Shown: piece by piece, positions 1 through 9,953 of the stretch
Layout: each line of letters begins with the position of its first letter
How positions within the stretch are numbered: the first letter of the stretch is position 1
Source: Olsenella intestinalis
Lineage (GTDB): Bacteria > Actinomycetota > Coriobacteriia > Coriobacteriales > Atopobiaceae
Direction: 5' to 3'
Assembly: GCF_023276655.1 (NCBI RefSeq)
Contig: NZ_JALGRK010000001.1
Coordinates: 62,001 to 126,000, forward strand
DNA: 64,000 nt
The notes under the pieces: model-generated
The model's database searches: none
Told to the model about the DNA's origin: nothing
What the model saw: the letters and a program-made list of their open reading frames with translations, nothing else
Made by a program: the position numbers and the translations under genes

Positions 1-970
1 TATGCCGACCGACTCGCCTAACAACGCAATGCACTTTGATCATTTTGCCAGTTCTTGGCGAGCATCAGCTCTGATAATGTGGTCTCAGTCACCACGAAGC
101 CCTTTTCTGGCGAAGCATTAACTGCGCCGAACTCCTTTTTTGCCTTGCAAGCCAGAAAAGCAACGTACTCGACAGCTGCCCTGCGACGCCGTCCTGACCT
201 CCCGATGGATTGCGCAATTCAATTGCTATCGCCGGGAGATCGGCCCCGTGCCCCGTTCGCTATTCGACTGGTGCGCAAAAGTCTCCATCGACCGCCTCAT
301 CGCTTAGTGCCCCGCCTCTCCGCGCCCACGCTCACGCTCCCCGCCGAGAAGAGCCTGCCCCTCGCCCCGCGCCCGACCTCGCACCGCAGGGATCGTCCAG
401 CCCTATGCGTACGACCCGGCCACGCTCCCGTCAACATAGGAACGCGCGCTAAGTCGAGGACCTCCCGCCAACCCAGACACACGGCACGGCGCACTTGGAG
501 CAACAATCATGCTCACCCCATCCCGGCGCCGGGCTCAAGGCCCGGGAGGTGGATGAAAGGGGCGCACCAAATTCCAGGCCGCTTTGACAAGCGAAGGACG
601 CTCCACAGGCATAAGCCCGTGCCCGAAGCAATGCGGGCAGAAGATGAGACAACAACACAACAGGCGCCTGCCTTGATTAACGCCAACAATACAAGTCACG
701 AATCCATTTGATGCCAACGATCCATTTGACCCGGCCACGTTCGCATCATTATTACAACGTCTCGCGGCATTCGCATTGTCCTGCTCGACCACATCAAAGT
801 ATGCTTTCACATGACAGTTGAGTGTCACGACGCAGTCAGCCATGAGGCTATGGGCCAACTCTGCTCTACTGCGCCGCCAAACTTTGGCATGTCAGAAGAG
901 CGGCACTCGTGTTCAAACAACCGCAGATTAGCCCGCAAAAACCGGACGCAACCACAACGGGGAGAGTCGA
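1..970. other. No supported gene
   Basis: Open frames exist on both strands here, but they are Arg/Pro/His-rich, lack a convincing ribosome binding site and resemble no family, as expected of GC-rich non-coding DNA. The only notable sequence is one copy of the dispersed GAGAAGAGC motif at 346-354, in the long form GCCGAGAAGAGCCTGCC. The stretch may be a decayed gene or the left edge of an accessory region. Confidence 0.5.
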
Positions 971-2131
971 ATGAACGATCGCGCAGGCAGGAGCAGCTCA
1001 CTGGCCATACCCGATCCGATGCTTGACGATCGCGAGTTGGCCGATCTGCAAAGTACGACGCAGCGCTACGAGGACATGATGAAGCCGAAGGCGCTCGCGA
1101 GCGCGGCAAAAAAAGCCGCGGAAATCATTCCCGAGAACGTCAAGGACGCCGCCGCACAATTGGGAAAAACCATCTCCGAGCAGGAGATTTACGCACAAGC
1201 GCTCAAACTTATCACCGAGGGATTCAAGGTGCTCGAGAGAGAGGCCGCCAAAGTCACGGTAAACGAACAAAGTGTCGTTAAGGCAATTAACGATGTATCG
1301 CAAGAGGCAAACATTGAAACCCTCGAAGAGGTTTGCACGGTTCGCTCATACGATGTCGCCAAAGCCGCTAACAAGCAGTATGGCCAGCACATTGCCGCAG
1401 CGGTCGTTGAAGGCGGCGGCACGGGGGCGGCGGGCTTTGCCGGAATTCCTGCCAACATGGTGCTTAGCACGTTCCTGTTCTATCGTGCGGTTCAATCCAT
1501 CGCCATGTCATACGGTTACGACGTAAAGAACAACCCCGACGAGCTCATCATCGCCTCGGACGTATTCGCCAATGCGATGAGCCCATCATCCAAAGGCTCC
1601 AACGGTGTTTCAGACAACGTCGCAAAGTTCATGGCGATAAGCGCCGCCGAGGGCATCAAGCAAGCTGCTGGTAAGTCGTGGGCCGCGATGATCGAGGAGG
1701 GTGCCGCGGGGCTACTTCTCGCACAGATACGCGCCCTAGCTCATGCGTCAGCGAAAAAAGCTCTTGAAAATGCGGGCAAGAAGAGCCTCGAAAACAGCAT
1801 TTTCAGGGAGCTCTTCGAGCAGCTCGGCAAACGCCTGACGCTCAAGACAGTCCAACGCGCCGTCCCAGTCATTTCTGCCGGAATTGGTGCCTTCATCGAT
1901 ACTGCGCAAATGAACAAGGTCCTAACGTACGCCAACATCTTCTACCAAAAGCGTTTCCTTGTTGAGAAAGAAAGCCGAGTAATGAATCTCGTAGGGATCG
2001 CAGACGACGGTGCCGTTGTTGCAGACGTCGAGACCGATGACGCAGACGCCGAGCCCATACCTCAGAATTCGGTTGACGACAGCGCGAATGGCGACATCAA
2101 GAATCCCACGGCTGAAGAGATGGACGAATAG
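971..2131 (+). CDS. EcsC family protein
   Basis: A 386-aa protein of the EcsC family, whose biochemical role is poorly known; members are often membrane-associated and some sit in stress or defence neighbourhoods. The family signature is visible around residues 140-180: a Gly-rich stretch (GGGTGAAGFAGIPANM) followed by R-x-IA-x-x-YG. The N-terminal 100 residues are Ala/Lys/Glu-rich and helical, and the C-terminal 50 are very acidic and probably disordered. The ATG follows GGGGAG at a good distance. It stands alone on the plus strand, facing the convergent genes at 2488-4486, with a hairpin at 2389-2420 between them. Family assignment is good; function is not inferred. Confidence 0.75.
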   Translation: MNDRAGRSSSLAIPDPMLDDRELADLQSTTQRYEDMMKPKALASAAKKAAEIIPENVKDAAAQLGKTISEQEIYAQALKLITEGFKVLEREAAKVTVNEQSVVKAINDVSQEANIETLEEVCTVRSYDVAKAANKQYGQHIAAAVVEGGGTGAAGFAGIPANMVLSTFLFYRAVQSIAMSYGYDVKNNPDELIIASDVFANAMSPSSKGSNGVSDNVAKFMAISAAEGIKQAAGKSWAAMIEEGAAGLLLAQIRALAHASAKKALENAGKKSLENSIFRELFEQLGKRLTLKTVQRAVPVISAGIGAFIDTAQMNKVLTYANIFYQKRFLVEKESRVMNLVGIADDGAVVADVETDDADAEPIPQNSVDDSANGDIKNPTAEEMDE

Positions 2132-2388
2132 CCCGCTCCGCCCACTACGCATCCAGTAGATCGTTCCACTAACCATCGCTGTTTTCTCGCAGACTCGGTG
2201 TCGCGCGCTTCCAGGATGCGATCTTCTGGTCACACACAGCGGACTGTTTCTCGTAGTCGGAGGGCTCTGCTGTGGATTTCACTGCTGTTGCGCCTGGTTC
2301 CAACGCGCCCCAAATGGCTTCCTAGCCGCCATTGGCGCCGCCATCCATGCCGTATCCCCTTTCGCCTCGCGGTGCGGGCATAAACAAA

Positions 2389-2420
2389 CAATGCCCGCAC
2401 CATTACCGGTACGGGCATTG
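2389..2420. terminator. Hairpin between convergent genes
   Basis: CAATGCCCG at 2389-2397 pairs perfectly with CGGGCATTG at 2412-2420 around a 14-nt loop. It lies between the EcsC gene and the convergent zinc-ribbon gene, so a bidirectional terminator is likely. The T-tract is short (TTG/TCTT). The rest of 2132-2487 shows no gene. Confidence 0.55.
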
Positions 2421-2487
2421 TCTTGGGTGCCACAAGGTCACATCGTGTTTCTCAGGCTAAGCGATGAGCGATCGCCAAATTATCTAT

Positions 2488-4215
2488 CTATTCATTCCTG
2501 TGTATTTCACCTTCGTAAAGCACTTCTCGTGTGCCAGGATCAGTAACTTTAACTCTAAATGCTTCAGTGTGATAATCATCGCCCATATAGCCTGTGCAGA
2601 TTTCTCCATCAGAGGTTACGTCAACTTTGTCGGTCCAATTTCCCCAGTCTGAGCTTGTTGTACGAATCCAATCGCCCGTATAACCAATCATGTTTTTTGC
2701 TTTAATGCGCCATTCTTCCATGTGGAGTGTTTTCGTTTGCTTTGGCGGACCGCTTTTTGCACGCACGAGCAATTCAATCATTGTGAAGCCGCGGTCCTTC
2801 TTGTCATATGTGGTCATATCGACCCAGTTTTTGTCATGAAATGCGTCATATGTAGCAATCGCAAATTCAAATCGCCAATCGAATAGAGCAGAATATAGGT
2901 CTGCCGAGTCTTTATATCCAGACTCTTTCAAATCGGCTAGATATTCATACGTTAGCTCATCATTCCTATCTTGGTGCAAGCTAGCGTAAGCATACTCAGC
3001 TTCTTTAACCCTTTCCTTATCACCCAAGAGGTCATACCAGAATGCAGCTATAACGTAGTTCTTCTCATCCATCGCCTTGCTTGCGGCATCTCTGGAAATA
3101 TCAGGACTAATCTGTAGTTCTGCCGCAGCTGATTTCATTTTTTTATTTGTAGACATAGCCGCATCATTGTCACCAGCATCTAATTGCGCGGTGCATTGTT
3201 TGGCGTACGTTGCAACAATCTGAACGTTACTGTCTTTAAAGTTTCCGAGTTTCTGAAAAGCTGCGACCGCTTCATCATACTGACCAGCATTCGCGAGCCC
3301 TACGGCGTCGTTATATTTACCATCAGGGATTACCACGTTGACAACAAAAAGAATGGCAGCTGCTGACACGGCCACGATAGCACCGATCACTATTGCAATC
3401 CGTTTTGTTTTGTGCGCTGATTTCGCCTTCCGGTCTTCAATGGCAGCATTGCACGCGGCGAACCGCTCATCGGAATCTTTCCATCCCCGAATCTGTTGAA
3501 ATAGGGCCGCAGCAGTGGTCACGGAGTCAATGTTTTCGCTATCGGAAGCGAGCTTCACCGCTTTTTGGTACATTCCTTCCGACCATTCGTCGGCAGAGGA
3601 TACGAGGCTCTCCTCCTCCTCGTTTGCAAGCAATGTATGTTTACTCGCACCACATTCGCAGCAAGTATCACGGTTCACATTGACCTGGCCGCATGCACAT
3701 GCCCACCAACCGTCATGGTCCTCGACGCTATTGTCCAAAGCCCGTGCGTCAATGCCAGCGGATTGGAGCCTTCGCCTTCTCTCGGCCATGGCCCTCTCGC
3801 TGAGTTCTAGCGGATGGTTGTTCGGAATGTCGCTAGGCTCTCCGCTGCTCTTCCACCTTCCGCTTTCGGTCAGAACGCTTGTAAACGCAACCTCCACGCT
3901 CGCAACGTCGCCTTTGGGAAGCGGTTGGGCTTTTAACGGTTTCTGGTTGGCAGGGCCAAGGTCAACATCGAGATCCTCGAACACGAATTCTTCCGAAGTA
4001 TCATCGAGGTATGTTATCTCCGCAACGCCTGCCACCGACTTGATGACACCGTCTGAAATGTTTCGTATTTTTATCTGCAGATAAGCGGAGGCAGTTTCAG
4101 TGTTGCGTGACACTTGCACAACAGTTGCAAACGCCGGGCACCCTGGTTCCCAAAGCGTCCTATGCTCGTCACGAGTCGTTTCGTCAGCACGGAATATTAC
4201 TTTGTAGTCTGCCAT
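2488..4215 (-). CDS. Zinc-ribbon, single-pass membrane protein with TPR-like C-terminal half
   Basis: A 575-aa protein without a recognised name. Domains in order: a beta-rich N-terminal domain (about 1-120) resembling domains that carry an FxLD-type motif; a RanBP2-like zinc ribbon with Cys pairs near 173/175 and 185/188; a transmembrane helix near 272-297; then TPR-like helical repeats on the far side of the membrane (from about 298: repeated AxxYxxAVxxFxxLGxFKDS) and a beta-rich C-terminus. I start at ATG 4215, preceded by GGGAG, rather than at the longer upstream start. It is 13 bp downstream of a small membrane protein gene, so the two are probably co-transcribed. Base composition is lower in GC than most of the window, suggesting acquisition. 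Confidence 0.65.
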   Translation of the reverse strand: MADYKVIFRADETTRDEHRTLWEPGCPAFATVVQVSRNTETASAYLQIKIRNISDGVIKSVAGVAEITYLDDTSEEFVFEDLDVDLGPANQKPLKAQPLPKGDVASVEVAFTSVLTESGRWKSSGEPSDIPNNHPLELSERAMAERRRRLQSAGIDARALDNSVEDHDGWWACACGQVNVNRDTCCECGASKHTLLANEEEESLVSSADEWSEGMYQKAVKLASDSENIDSVTTAAALFQQIRGWKDSDERFAACNAAIEDRKAKSAHKTKRIAIVIGAIVAVSAAAILFVVNVVIPDGKYNDAVGLANAGQYDEAVAAFQKLGNFKDSNVQIVATYAKQCTAQLDAGDNDAAMSTNKKMKSAAAELQISPDISRDAASKAMDEKNYVIAAFWYDLLGDKERVKEAEYAYASLHQDRNDELTYEYLADLKESGYKDSADLYSALFDWRFEFAIATYDAFHDKNWVDMTTYDKKDRGFTMIELLVRAKSGPPKQTKTLHMEEWRIKAKNMIGYTGDWIRTTSSDWGNWTDKVDVTSDGEICTGYMGDDYHTEAFRVKVTDPGTREVLYEGEIHRNE

Positions 4216-4228
4216 TATGCGCCGCTCC

Positions 4229-4486
4229 CTAGAGGCTAGGGAGCTCGTCATCGACGTTCGTTATGTTTTCCACCTGGGCCCGCCGTGGCTTTTTGTCTGG
4301 AAGCGAGGCGACGATGATTGCAGGCGTGAATATGAACCCGAAGAAGCCTATGAACCAAAGCTTGCCGCTCAGATCCCCGTATCCCTTTTCTTTTGCTGCA
4401 CTGTCAACAATTTGCATCGTGAAAACCCAGGCGGCTAAATAGCAAATAGTAGGGATCAGAATGATGAGACTTTCCATAGCTCCCAT
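4229..4486 (-). CDS. Small two-helix membrane protein
   Basis: An 85-aa hypothetical protein with two hydrophobic segments (about 5-25 and 42-62) and a charged tail. The ATG at 4486 follows AAAGGAGCGAGCAT, a strong ribosome binding site, which favours this over the longer frame that opens at 4543. It lies 13 bp upstream of the zinc-ribbon membrane protein, so the two may form a small membrane complex; that is inference from context. No family is recognised. Confidence 0.6.
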   Translation of the reverse strand: MGAMESLIILIPTICYLAAWVFTMQIVDSAAKEKGYGDLSGKLWFIGFFGFIFTPAIIVASLPDKKPRRAQVENITNVDDELPSL

Positions 4487-5103
4487 ATGCTCGCTCCTTT
4501 CACGAGGCGTCAACGTGAGCAGCAATGAAATATGCAGCACCATTTGCAGAGCGCTAGATTTCTGACTCGAAAAAGCCCTAGCCCAATATGAGATCGAGGT
4601 CGGATTGATTCAGGCTGAAATCGTGCCCGGTCCTTGAAACATGTGCAAAACCCAGTCGCCATATTGAGAGTCTATAGTGCAGGTATTGCTGAAGCCAAGA
4701 TAATCGGTTAATGGCTTCCCACATGGCATTAGCAGGAGTTGATTGAACCTAGCCTTTAGAGCCAGGCGCACTAATTTCAGCGTCTTCACCTCACCGAACT
4801 GTTCGCAGCCGAGAAGAGCGTACGCACTCTTCCGAAAGACATATGACGACGAGAATCGCTTCATCCCGACCCCTGGCAATCGTCATTCACGCTCGCACCC
4901 ACATCAGCCTTCACAATCTTGCAAGGCATGAGACAAATCAGAAACTCATCCGATCGACCACGCCCTTCTCAACGCTGCATCAATGGCAATCATATCCACG
5001 CATGCCCATCAGGCGAGCGCCCCGCACCTTGAACGCGCCAAACTCTAGGCAGAAAGCGCCACTCTCCCGTTCTTCCTGCTTTGCCGGCAAGGGCATGGTC
5101 AGA
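4487..5103. other. Intergenic stretch, no supported gene
   Basis: About 600 bp between the small membrane protein gene and the end of the helicase gene. A minus-strand frame at 4610-4879 (89 aa) has no clear ribosome binding site or family and I do not accept it. A GAGAAGAGC copy lies at 4811-4819. Confidence 0.5.
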
Positions 5104-8100
5104 TCACACGCGCGTCGAATCCGCCACACCCCCCTGAAGAAGCGATTCAAGAATGTCCTTCGCCGCACCTCTTGAGAGACGGTCTTGCTCGTTCTGGTTG
5201 AAGTAGTTGCACAGACATCCATAGCAGCAGCTGTCCTCGCCGCAATCGCATGTCGAGACGATCTCGTACGCCCTATTGAGCAGCGACTCGACGTCTGTGC
5301 TCAACTGGAATGCCCTGCCTGCGCCACCGGGGACATTGTCATACAGGAGAATGGACTCGTCGCCCGTGTCGAAGTTCCTATAGGTCGTCGCCCCGACCTC
5401 GCCCTCGGGGATGTTCATGAGAGAGACGGTCGCCTGTACGATCGCCCACATGAGCGAGCGCCAGTCAGCGTGTTCGCGCGTAACGCGATCACGCAAATCA
5501 AAGGTCAGCTCAAGAACATCTGTTGTAAAGTCGGTCCCAAGGCCCGCATAGTTTCGGGTTTCCTTTGCGACGCACCAGCGCTCGTGCTCTACCTTCCCGT
5601 TTCTCGGGGCGGCGGCACCACAGTACGAGCAAACCTGATAGCCAGCGGCTCCCGGGCCCCTGTTAATCGCATACAGATGTCCGTTGCTGGCATGCCTCAC
5701 GCCCAGCCTTCCTCCGGGCATTACATGCCAGTCAAGCACGCCACCCTTGCTCCAGGACTGCACGAACTTCACGTCAACGGTCCCATAGTTCCTGGGCCTC
5801 CGGTATGTCGACGCGGTTCGAGAGATCTCATGGCCCCTGAACCCGCTCGACGGAATCAGAATCCTGCTCCTTACCTTTATCGTCTCCTTGCAGAGCGGGC
5901 ACTCCATTTCGCTTTCGCCCGTATCGATGGGCACGACAAAGGCTCGGCAGTCCTTGTTGGGACAGATGCCAAATCGCCTGAGCTCATAGGGACGCTGACG
6001 CGGCTTCGTGATGCCGCTTGACTCCCAAACGCGTCCGCCGGCAACCAGCTGCGACCCCGGCGCAAACTCCCTGATTGCCTGTCTGAGGCCCCTCGAGAGA
6101 TCGAGCCGCTCCTCTGCCGGCGCCCCCTCCTGCTCCGCCAGCGAGAGAGAAACGAGGTCGGTCGGAAAACCATACTTGGGAAGGACGCCAGACTCAGCAA
6201 GCACGCCGATGGTCGTCTTTTTCAGAAGGGCTCCCTGCAACTTCGTGTTTACGCTCGCGCGATCAAGCTTCCGCACCGCGCGCGCCTCGTTAGCCGAGCG
6301 CTCGAGCCTGTCCCAGTCATCGTGCACGAGCGAGTGCGCCTGCATGAGGCGCCCGCCATCTCCAATGAGCCCCTCGATCCATTCTCCTTCGCTCAGCGCA
6401 ATTCCAGGTGCATCCCTCACCTCGGCCGGAAGGATTCCCGCTAGAAGTTCGGTGAGTCTCTCCCTGTTGCTCGAAATGAAGTCGGCAAGCTCGTCCAACC
6501 CGGCCGGCCGCTCCTCCGCAATGCCCATGAAGTCGTCATAGCGACCCGAGCAAGCCTCGCGCTCCTCACTGCTCCTGAAGTACTCCGAAAGGATCACCGC
6601 GTAGATGTGTCTGATCGCAATGGCCGGATTCGACAGGTAGCAGAAGGGTGCCCTCGTCGCCCCCGCGATGATTCGCTCGGGTGCGCGATAGTACTCGATG
6701 TCGTGCGGCCGCAACCGCGCGAACGTGACGGCAAAGCCAGGCTTTCCGGCGCGCCTTCCCACACGTCCCGCGCGCTGCGCATAGTTGGCAGGCGACGGCG
6801 GAACGTTTCTCATGAACGTGGCGCGTAGGTCACCCACGTCGACACCAAGCTCGAACGTGGTCGTGCACGAGAGCACGTTCACGTCACCGGCAACGAAATC
6901 CTGCTGGACCTTTGCCGCCTTGTCACTCGAGAGCTGGGCCGTGTGCTCCTCTACACGTATGGGCAGGGGATCCTCTCGATACGTCTCCTTGTAGAAGCGG
7001 TCCTTGCCATAGTCGTTTTGGTCGACGCGCCTCGGTCGACCGTGGCACCCTCGCGTCAGGCAGATCCCGCCCGTGTCGTACTGGAGCATGCATCCGCACG
7101 TATCACAAAGGAAGAGCGCGAGGTTGTCACCGGGCCGGACAGTCCAGAAGTCACCCGACATGAGGAACCCGCCCGTCGTTCGATCGTCGAAGACAAACGT
7201 GGTCCCCTCACTCCTCCCCAGCGTCGCAAGAATCTTTCTCAGGTCCTCATAGAAGTTTGCGAGAAGAGCATCAACCTCCGTCCGCGAGACATCAGCGCCG
7301 TGCTTCTCCCGTGCATAGGCACTCACGAAGTTGCTGCGCTTGTTGCCCTTACTCCGAGGCGATGGCACGAAGCGGATGGTTCCGGCAGGCGCGTCGTCGC
7401 TTCCACCTTTGATGACGGAGCTCTGCCTCAAGCGAATGTGCATGTGATTCTGAGCGCCCTCGGGCCTCATGAGCGCACCCTGTTCACGCAAGGTCTCTAG
7501 GCATACGCGCATGATCACGAGGTAGTCCTCGCCGGTCATCCAACTCTGCCCCGAGCGTTGCGCAAGCTTCTCGAACGCAGCTGGTTTCTCCTTTGCCAGG
7601 GAGAGGAGCGGCTCAGGCGCGACGCCAATGACGCCGAGCCCCTCGAGGCTGTTTCGGCTGTCCTCTGCCATGAGCTCGTCGTACACCCAGGCATCGGCAG
7701 CGTTTCTCCTCTTGATGTCCGTGTCCAGATTCCCTACGTTCCGATACGTCTTCCTCAGCTGTCCGGCAATCCAGTCTGCGATGTCGCTTGCTTTGCAGCC
7801 CTTCCCTTCGCGGCACAGGGTATCGACGGCCTCGCGGATGATCTGGCGGCGCGTGATGTTGTTGTACGTTCTGGACATTGCGGGCGCAAAGAAGGCGGCG
7901 TCTTGCCGCCTGTCGGAGAAGCAGACAACGCTGCCGCCCCTGACCGTCTCGGCACTGCCAACGCCAAAGAGCTCGTCGAACTCACCCTCTGCCTCATGTC
8001 TGTCGAAGGGCGGAACGTCCCTCACCAAGTCGTAGCAGACGACGCTGCCCGCAGCCTCGGGAGACACCCTCATTGGCTGAATGGCGTACCTGTTCTGATA

Positions 8101-9945
8101 GCCGCAGTGACCGCATCGCGACACGTCCTCGTCGGCCTGTCCCTTTGCCAACGGGATCCGCTCGCACGCCTTGTGCTCGTAGCGATGTGCCCCGCCCTCA
8201 TCGTCAGAATGAAGCGATCCGCACTTGGGGCAAAGCCACCTAAGGGTCTCGACGTCATCGACGTCATCTGCGCTCCCAAGGATCCGGTAGTACGTTCGGA
8301 CGGCATCGTCATCCGCATCAACATCGGGCCGCTTTGGATCAAGCCACGCGCATTTTGCCGCCGGCGTTTCCTTTCCAAGCACATAGGCCTCGCCGCAATG
8401 CCTGCAGACGGACACCTCGTAGACAGGAACGATGCTCCCGTCCTCAGAGATTCTCTCTGCGGCCTTGCTTGCAGAAAGCCTCATGTCGTCAAGCGAGATG
8501 AACAGGCCCTCGGGCGCCCTGAAGAACGTGTGATAACGACTCGCAAGAATGGGAACCCCCTCTGTGACCTCTGCGAACGCAAGCACCTCGACCATGGCAG
8601 AAAGCCGGGCCGCACCTTGCGCGTCACCCAGGAGCCCAGCGATTCCAAGGTCATCAATGCGAGAGAGGTCCGTCAGATCGAGCAGGTCCGTCTCTGAGGC
8701 ACTCACGCGAGACACGATCTTCCTGGAGTTCTCGTCACCAAGCAGAAGCGTCGAGAGCCACTGCCTTGGAGTCGCACCGTCAAGCCTCGCACGCTCGCCT
8801 TCTGGAATGTGGTCACCCAATGCATTCAGGAGCGCCTCTCGCGTGGGGTCGCCACTCGAGATTGCATCGCGCAGATCCTCCCAGCATTCCGGCGAGAGCG
8901 CGCCCCATGAGACACTCCGGAAATAGCCCATCGGGTCGTCCCTATTGCTCCCGATGACCGCAGGGTTATCGCCATGGTCAAACGGCTCGCCAAAGAGGTC
9001 CTCGGCAAACTTGGCAATCTGCGGGCCGTCGTCCTTGGTGCCCATGGTCGCGCTCGTCGCGTAACAATGCAGGCTCATGTCCTTGCCCGTGGCCTGCTTT
9101 ACGCGAGACTTGAGCCGCCTGAGGAGATACGCGATTTCGGTCCCAAGCGTGCCCGAATAGACGTGGGCTTCGTCAATGGCGATGTGGCGCCACCCCGAGC
9201 CAAACGCAGATGAGAAGAACGAGGCGTCCTTGGGTCGCAGCAGAAGGTATTCGAGCATCGAATAGTTCGTGAGCAGGATGTTCGGCGGCGTCTTGCGCAT
9301 CTCCTCACGCGAGAGAAGCTCGTTGGGAAGCGGTTCCTCGCCCGGATGCTCGCCACGCCACTTGTTCAGTGCGTCTTTCCGGCCTTCTTTGGTGTCACCA
9401 ACGTAGCGGCCGAACGTTATCTCCGTGCCCTTCAACAGCTCGCGAAGCCTCTTGAGCTGATCATTCGCAAGCGCGTTCATGGGATAGAGGATCATTGCCT
9501 TGACGCCTGGCGTGAACCCCTTCTCCTCCTGCTCGCGAAGGAGGTCGTCGAGGATGGGCAGCACGAAGCACTCGGTCTTGCCGGAACCCGTTCCCGTAGT
9601 GACGATGTAATTCTTCCCCAAGTGGGCCATCCGAATTGCGTTTATCTGATGCTCGTAGAGAACCAGATCCGGATCGAACAGTCTCGGATCCCCACCTCCC
9701 AGCGTGAGCATTCCCTCGCAGAAGGTCCCCTCTGCAACGAGCTCTCGGGTGCTGCGCCCCTTTGTATAGGGAGGCGTCGCCTCGAGGAACGGGCCCTTCG
9801 AGAGGAACCCCGGCTGCGAGAGAATCTCCTCGAGCTGGGCTTGAAGCCTCGGGTCACCGAAGCGAATCGTGGTGGAAAGGTAATCGCCATATGAGCGCGC
9901 TATGTGACGCGAGGCCATCACGGGATCGAATGCGGCACCTGACAT
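5104..9945 (-). CDS. DEAD/DEAH-box helicase with DUF1998 domain, Druantia DruE-like
   Basis: A 1613-aa superfamily 2 helicase, probably a DNA-acting defence enzyme. Walker A is TGTGSGKT near residue 118 and the DEAH box (IDEAHVYSG) near 258. A middle region (about 515-680) has three Cys pairs that look like zinc knuckles. The helicase C-terminal motif VI (QRAGRVGRRAG) is near 1055, and a C-terminal DUF1998 domain has the Cys cluster CDCGEDSCCYGC near 1575. ATG 9945 follows AGGAG; an upstream in-frame start has no better signal. It lies 8 bp after the 1005-aa gene and is the last gene of the island operon. Large DUF1998 helicases are the hallmark of Druantia (DruE) and also occur in other defence loci; the Druantia label is inference. 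Confidence 0.75.
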   Translation of the reverse strand: MSGAAFDPVMASRHIARSYGDYLSTTIRFGDPRLQAQLEEILSQPGFLSKGPFLEATPPYTKGRSTRELVAEGTFCEGMLTLGGGDPRLFDPDLVLYEHQINAIRMAHLGKNYIVTTGTGSGKTECFVLPILDDLLREQEEKGFTPGVKAMILYPMNALANDQLKRLRELLKGTEITFGRYVGDTKEGRKDALNKWRGEHPGEEPLPNELLSREEMRKTPPNILLTNYSMLEYLLLRPKDASFFSSAFGSGWRHIAIDEAHVYSGTLGTEIAYLLRRLKSRVKQATGKDMSLHCYATSATMGTKDDGPQIAKFAEDLFGEPFDHGDNPAVIGSNRDDPMGYFRSVSWGALSPECWEDLRDAISSGDPTREALLNALGDHIPEGERARLDGATPRQWLSTLLLGDENSRKIVSRVSASETDLLDLTDLSRIDDLGIAGLLGDAQGAARLSAMVEVLAFAEVTEGVPILASRYHTFFRAPEGLFISLDDMRLSASKAAERISEDGSIVPVYEVSVCRHCGEAYVLGKETPAAKCAWLDPKRPDVDADDDAVRTYYRILGSADDVDDVETLRWLCPKCGSLHSDDEGGAHRYEHKACERIPLAKGQADEDVSRCGHCGYQNRYAIQPMRVSPEAAGSVVCYDLVRDVPPFDRHEAEGEFDELFGVGSAETVRGGSVVCFSDRRQDAAFFAPAMSRTYNNITRRQIIREAVDTLCREGKGCKASDIADWIAGQLRKTYRNVGNLDTDIKRRNAADAWVYDELMAEDSRNSLEGLGVIGVAPEPLLSLAKEKPAAFEKLAQRSGQSWMTGEDYLVIMRVCLETLREQGALMRPEGAQNHMHIRLRQSSVIKGGSDDAPAGTIRFVPSPRSKGNKRSNFVSAYAREKHGADVSRTEVDALLANFYEDLRKILATLGRSEGTTFVFDDRTTGGFLMSGDFWTVRPGDNLALFLCDTCGCMLQYDTGGICLTRGCHGRPRRVDQNDYGKDRFYKETYREDPLPIRVEEHTAQLSSDKAAKVQQDFVAGDVNVLSCTTTFELGVDVGDLRATFMRNVPPSPANYAQRAGRVGRRAGKPGFAVTFARLRPHDIEYYRAPERIIAGATRAPFCYLSNPAIAIRHIYAVILSEYFRSSEEREACSGRYDDFMGIAEERPAGLDELADFISSNRERLTELLAGILPAEVRDAPGIALSEGEWIEGLIGDGGRLMQAHSLVHDDWDRLERSANEARAVRKLDRASVNTKLQGALLKKTTIGVLAESGVLPKYGFPTDLVSLSLAEQEGAPAEERLDLSRGLRQAIREFAPGSQLVAGGRVWESSGITKPRQRPYELRRFGICPNKDCRAFVVPIDTGESEMECPLCKETIKVRSRILIPSSGFRGHEISRTASTYRRPRNYGTVDVKFVQSWSKGGVLDWHVMPGGRLGVRHASNGHLYAINRGPGAAGYQVCSYCGAAAPRNGKVEHERWCVAKETRNYAGLGTDFTTDVLELTFDLRDRVTREHADWRSLMWAIVQATVSLMNIPEGEVGATTYRNFDTGDESILLYDNVPGGAGRAFQLSTDVESLLNRAYEIVSTCDCGEDSCCYGCLCNYFNQNEQDRLSRGAAKDILESLLQGGVADSTRV

Positions 9946-9953
9946 CTGCACTC

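Noticed and set aside
55-711. 218-codon open frame near the left edge
   Set aside because: Arg/Pro/His-rich, no recognisable domain, no SD, and overlaps frames of similar quality on both strands.
4610-4879. 89-codon minus-strand frame
   Set aside because: No family, weak start signal; only context-free possibility remains.
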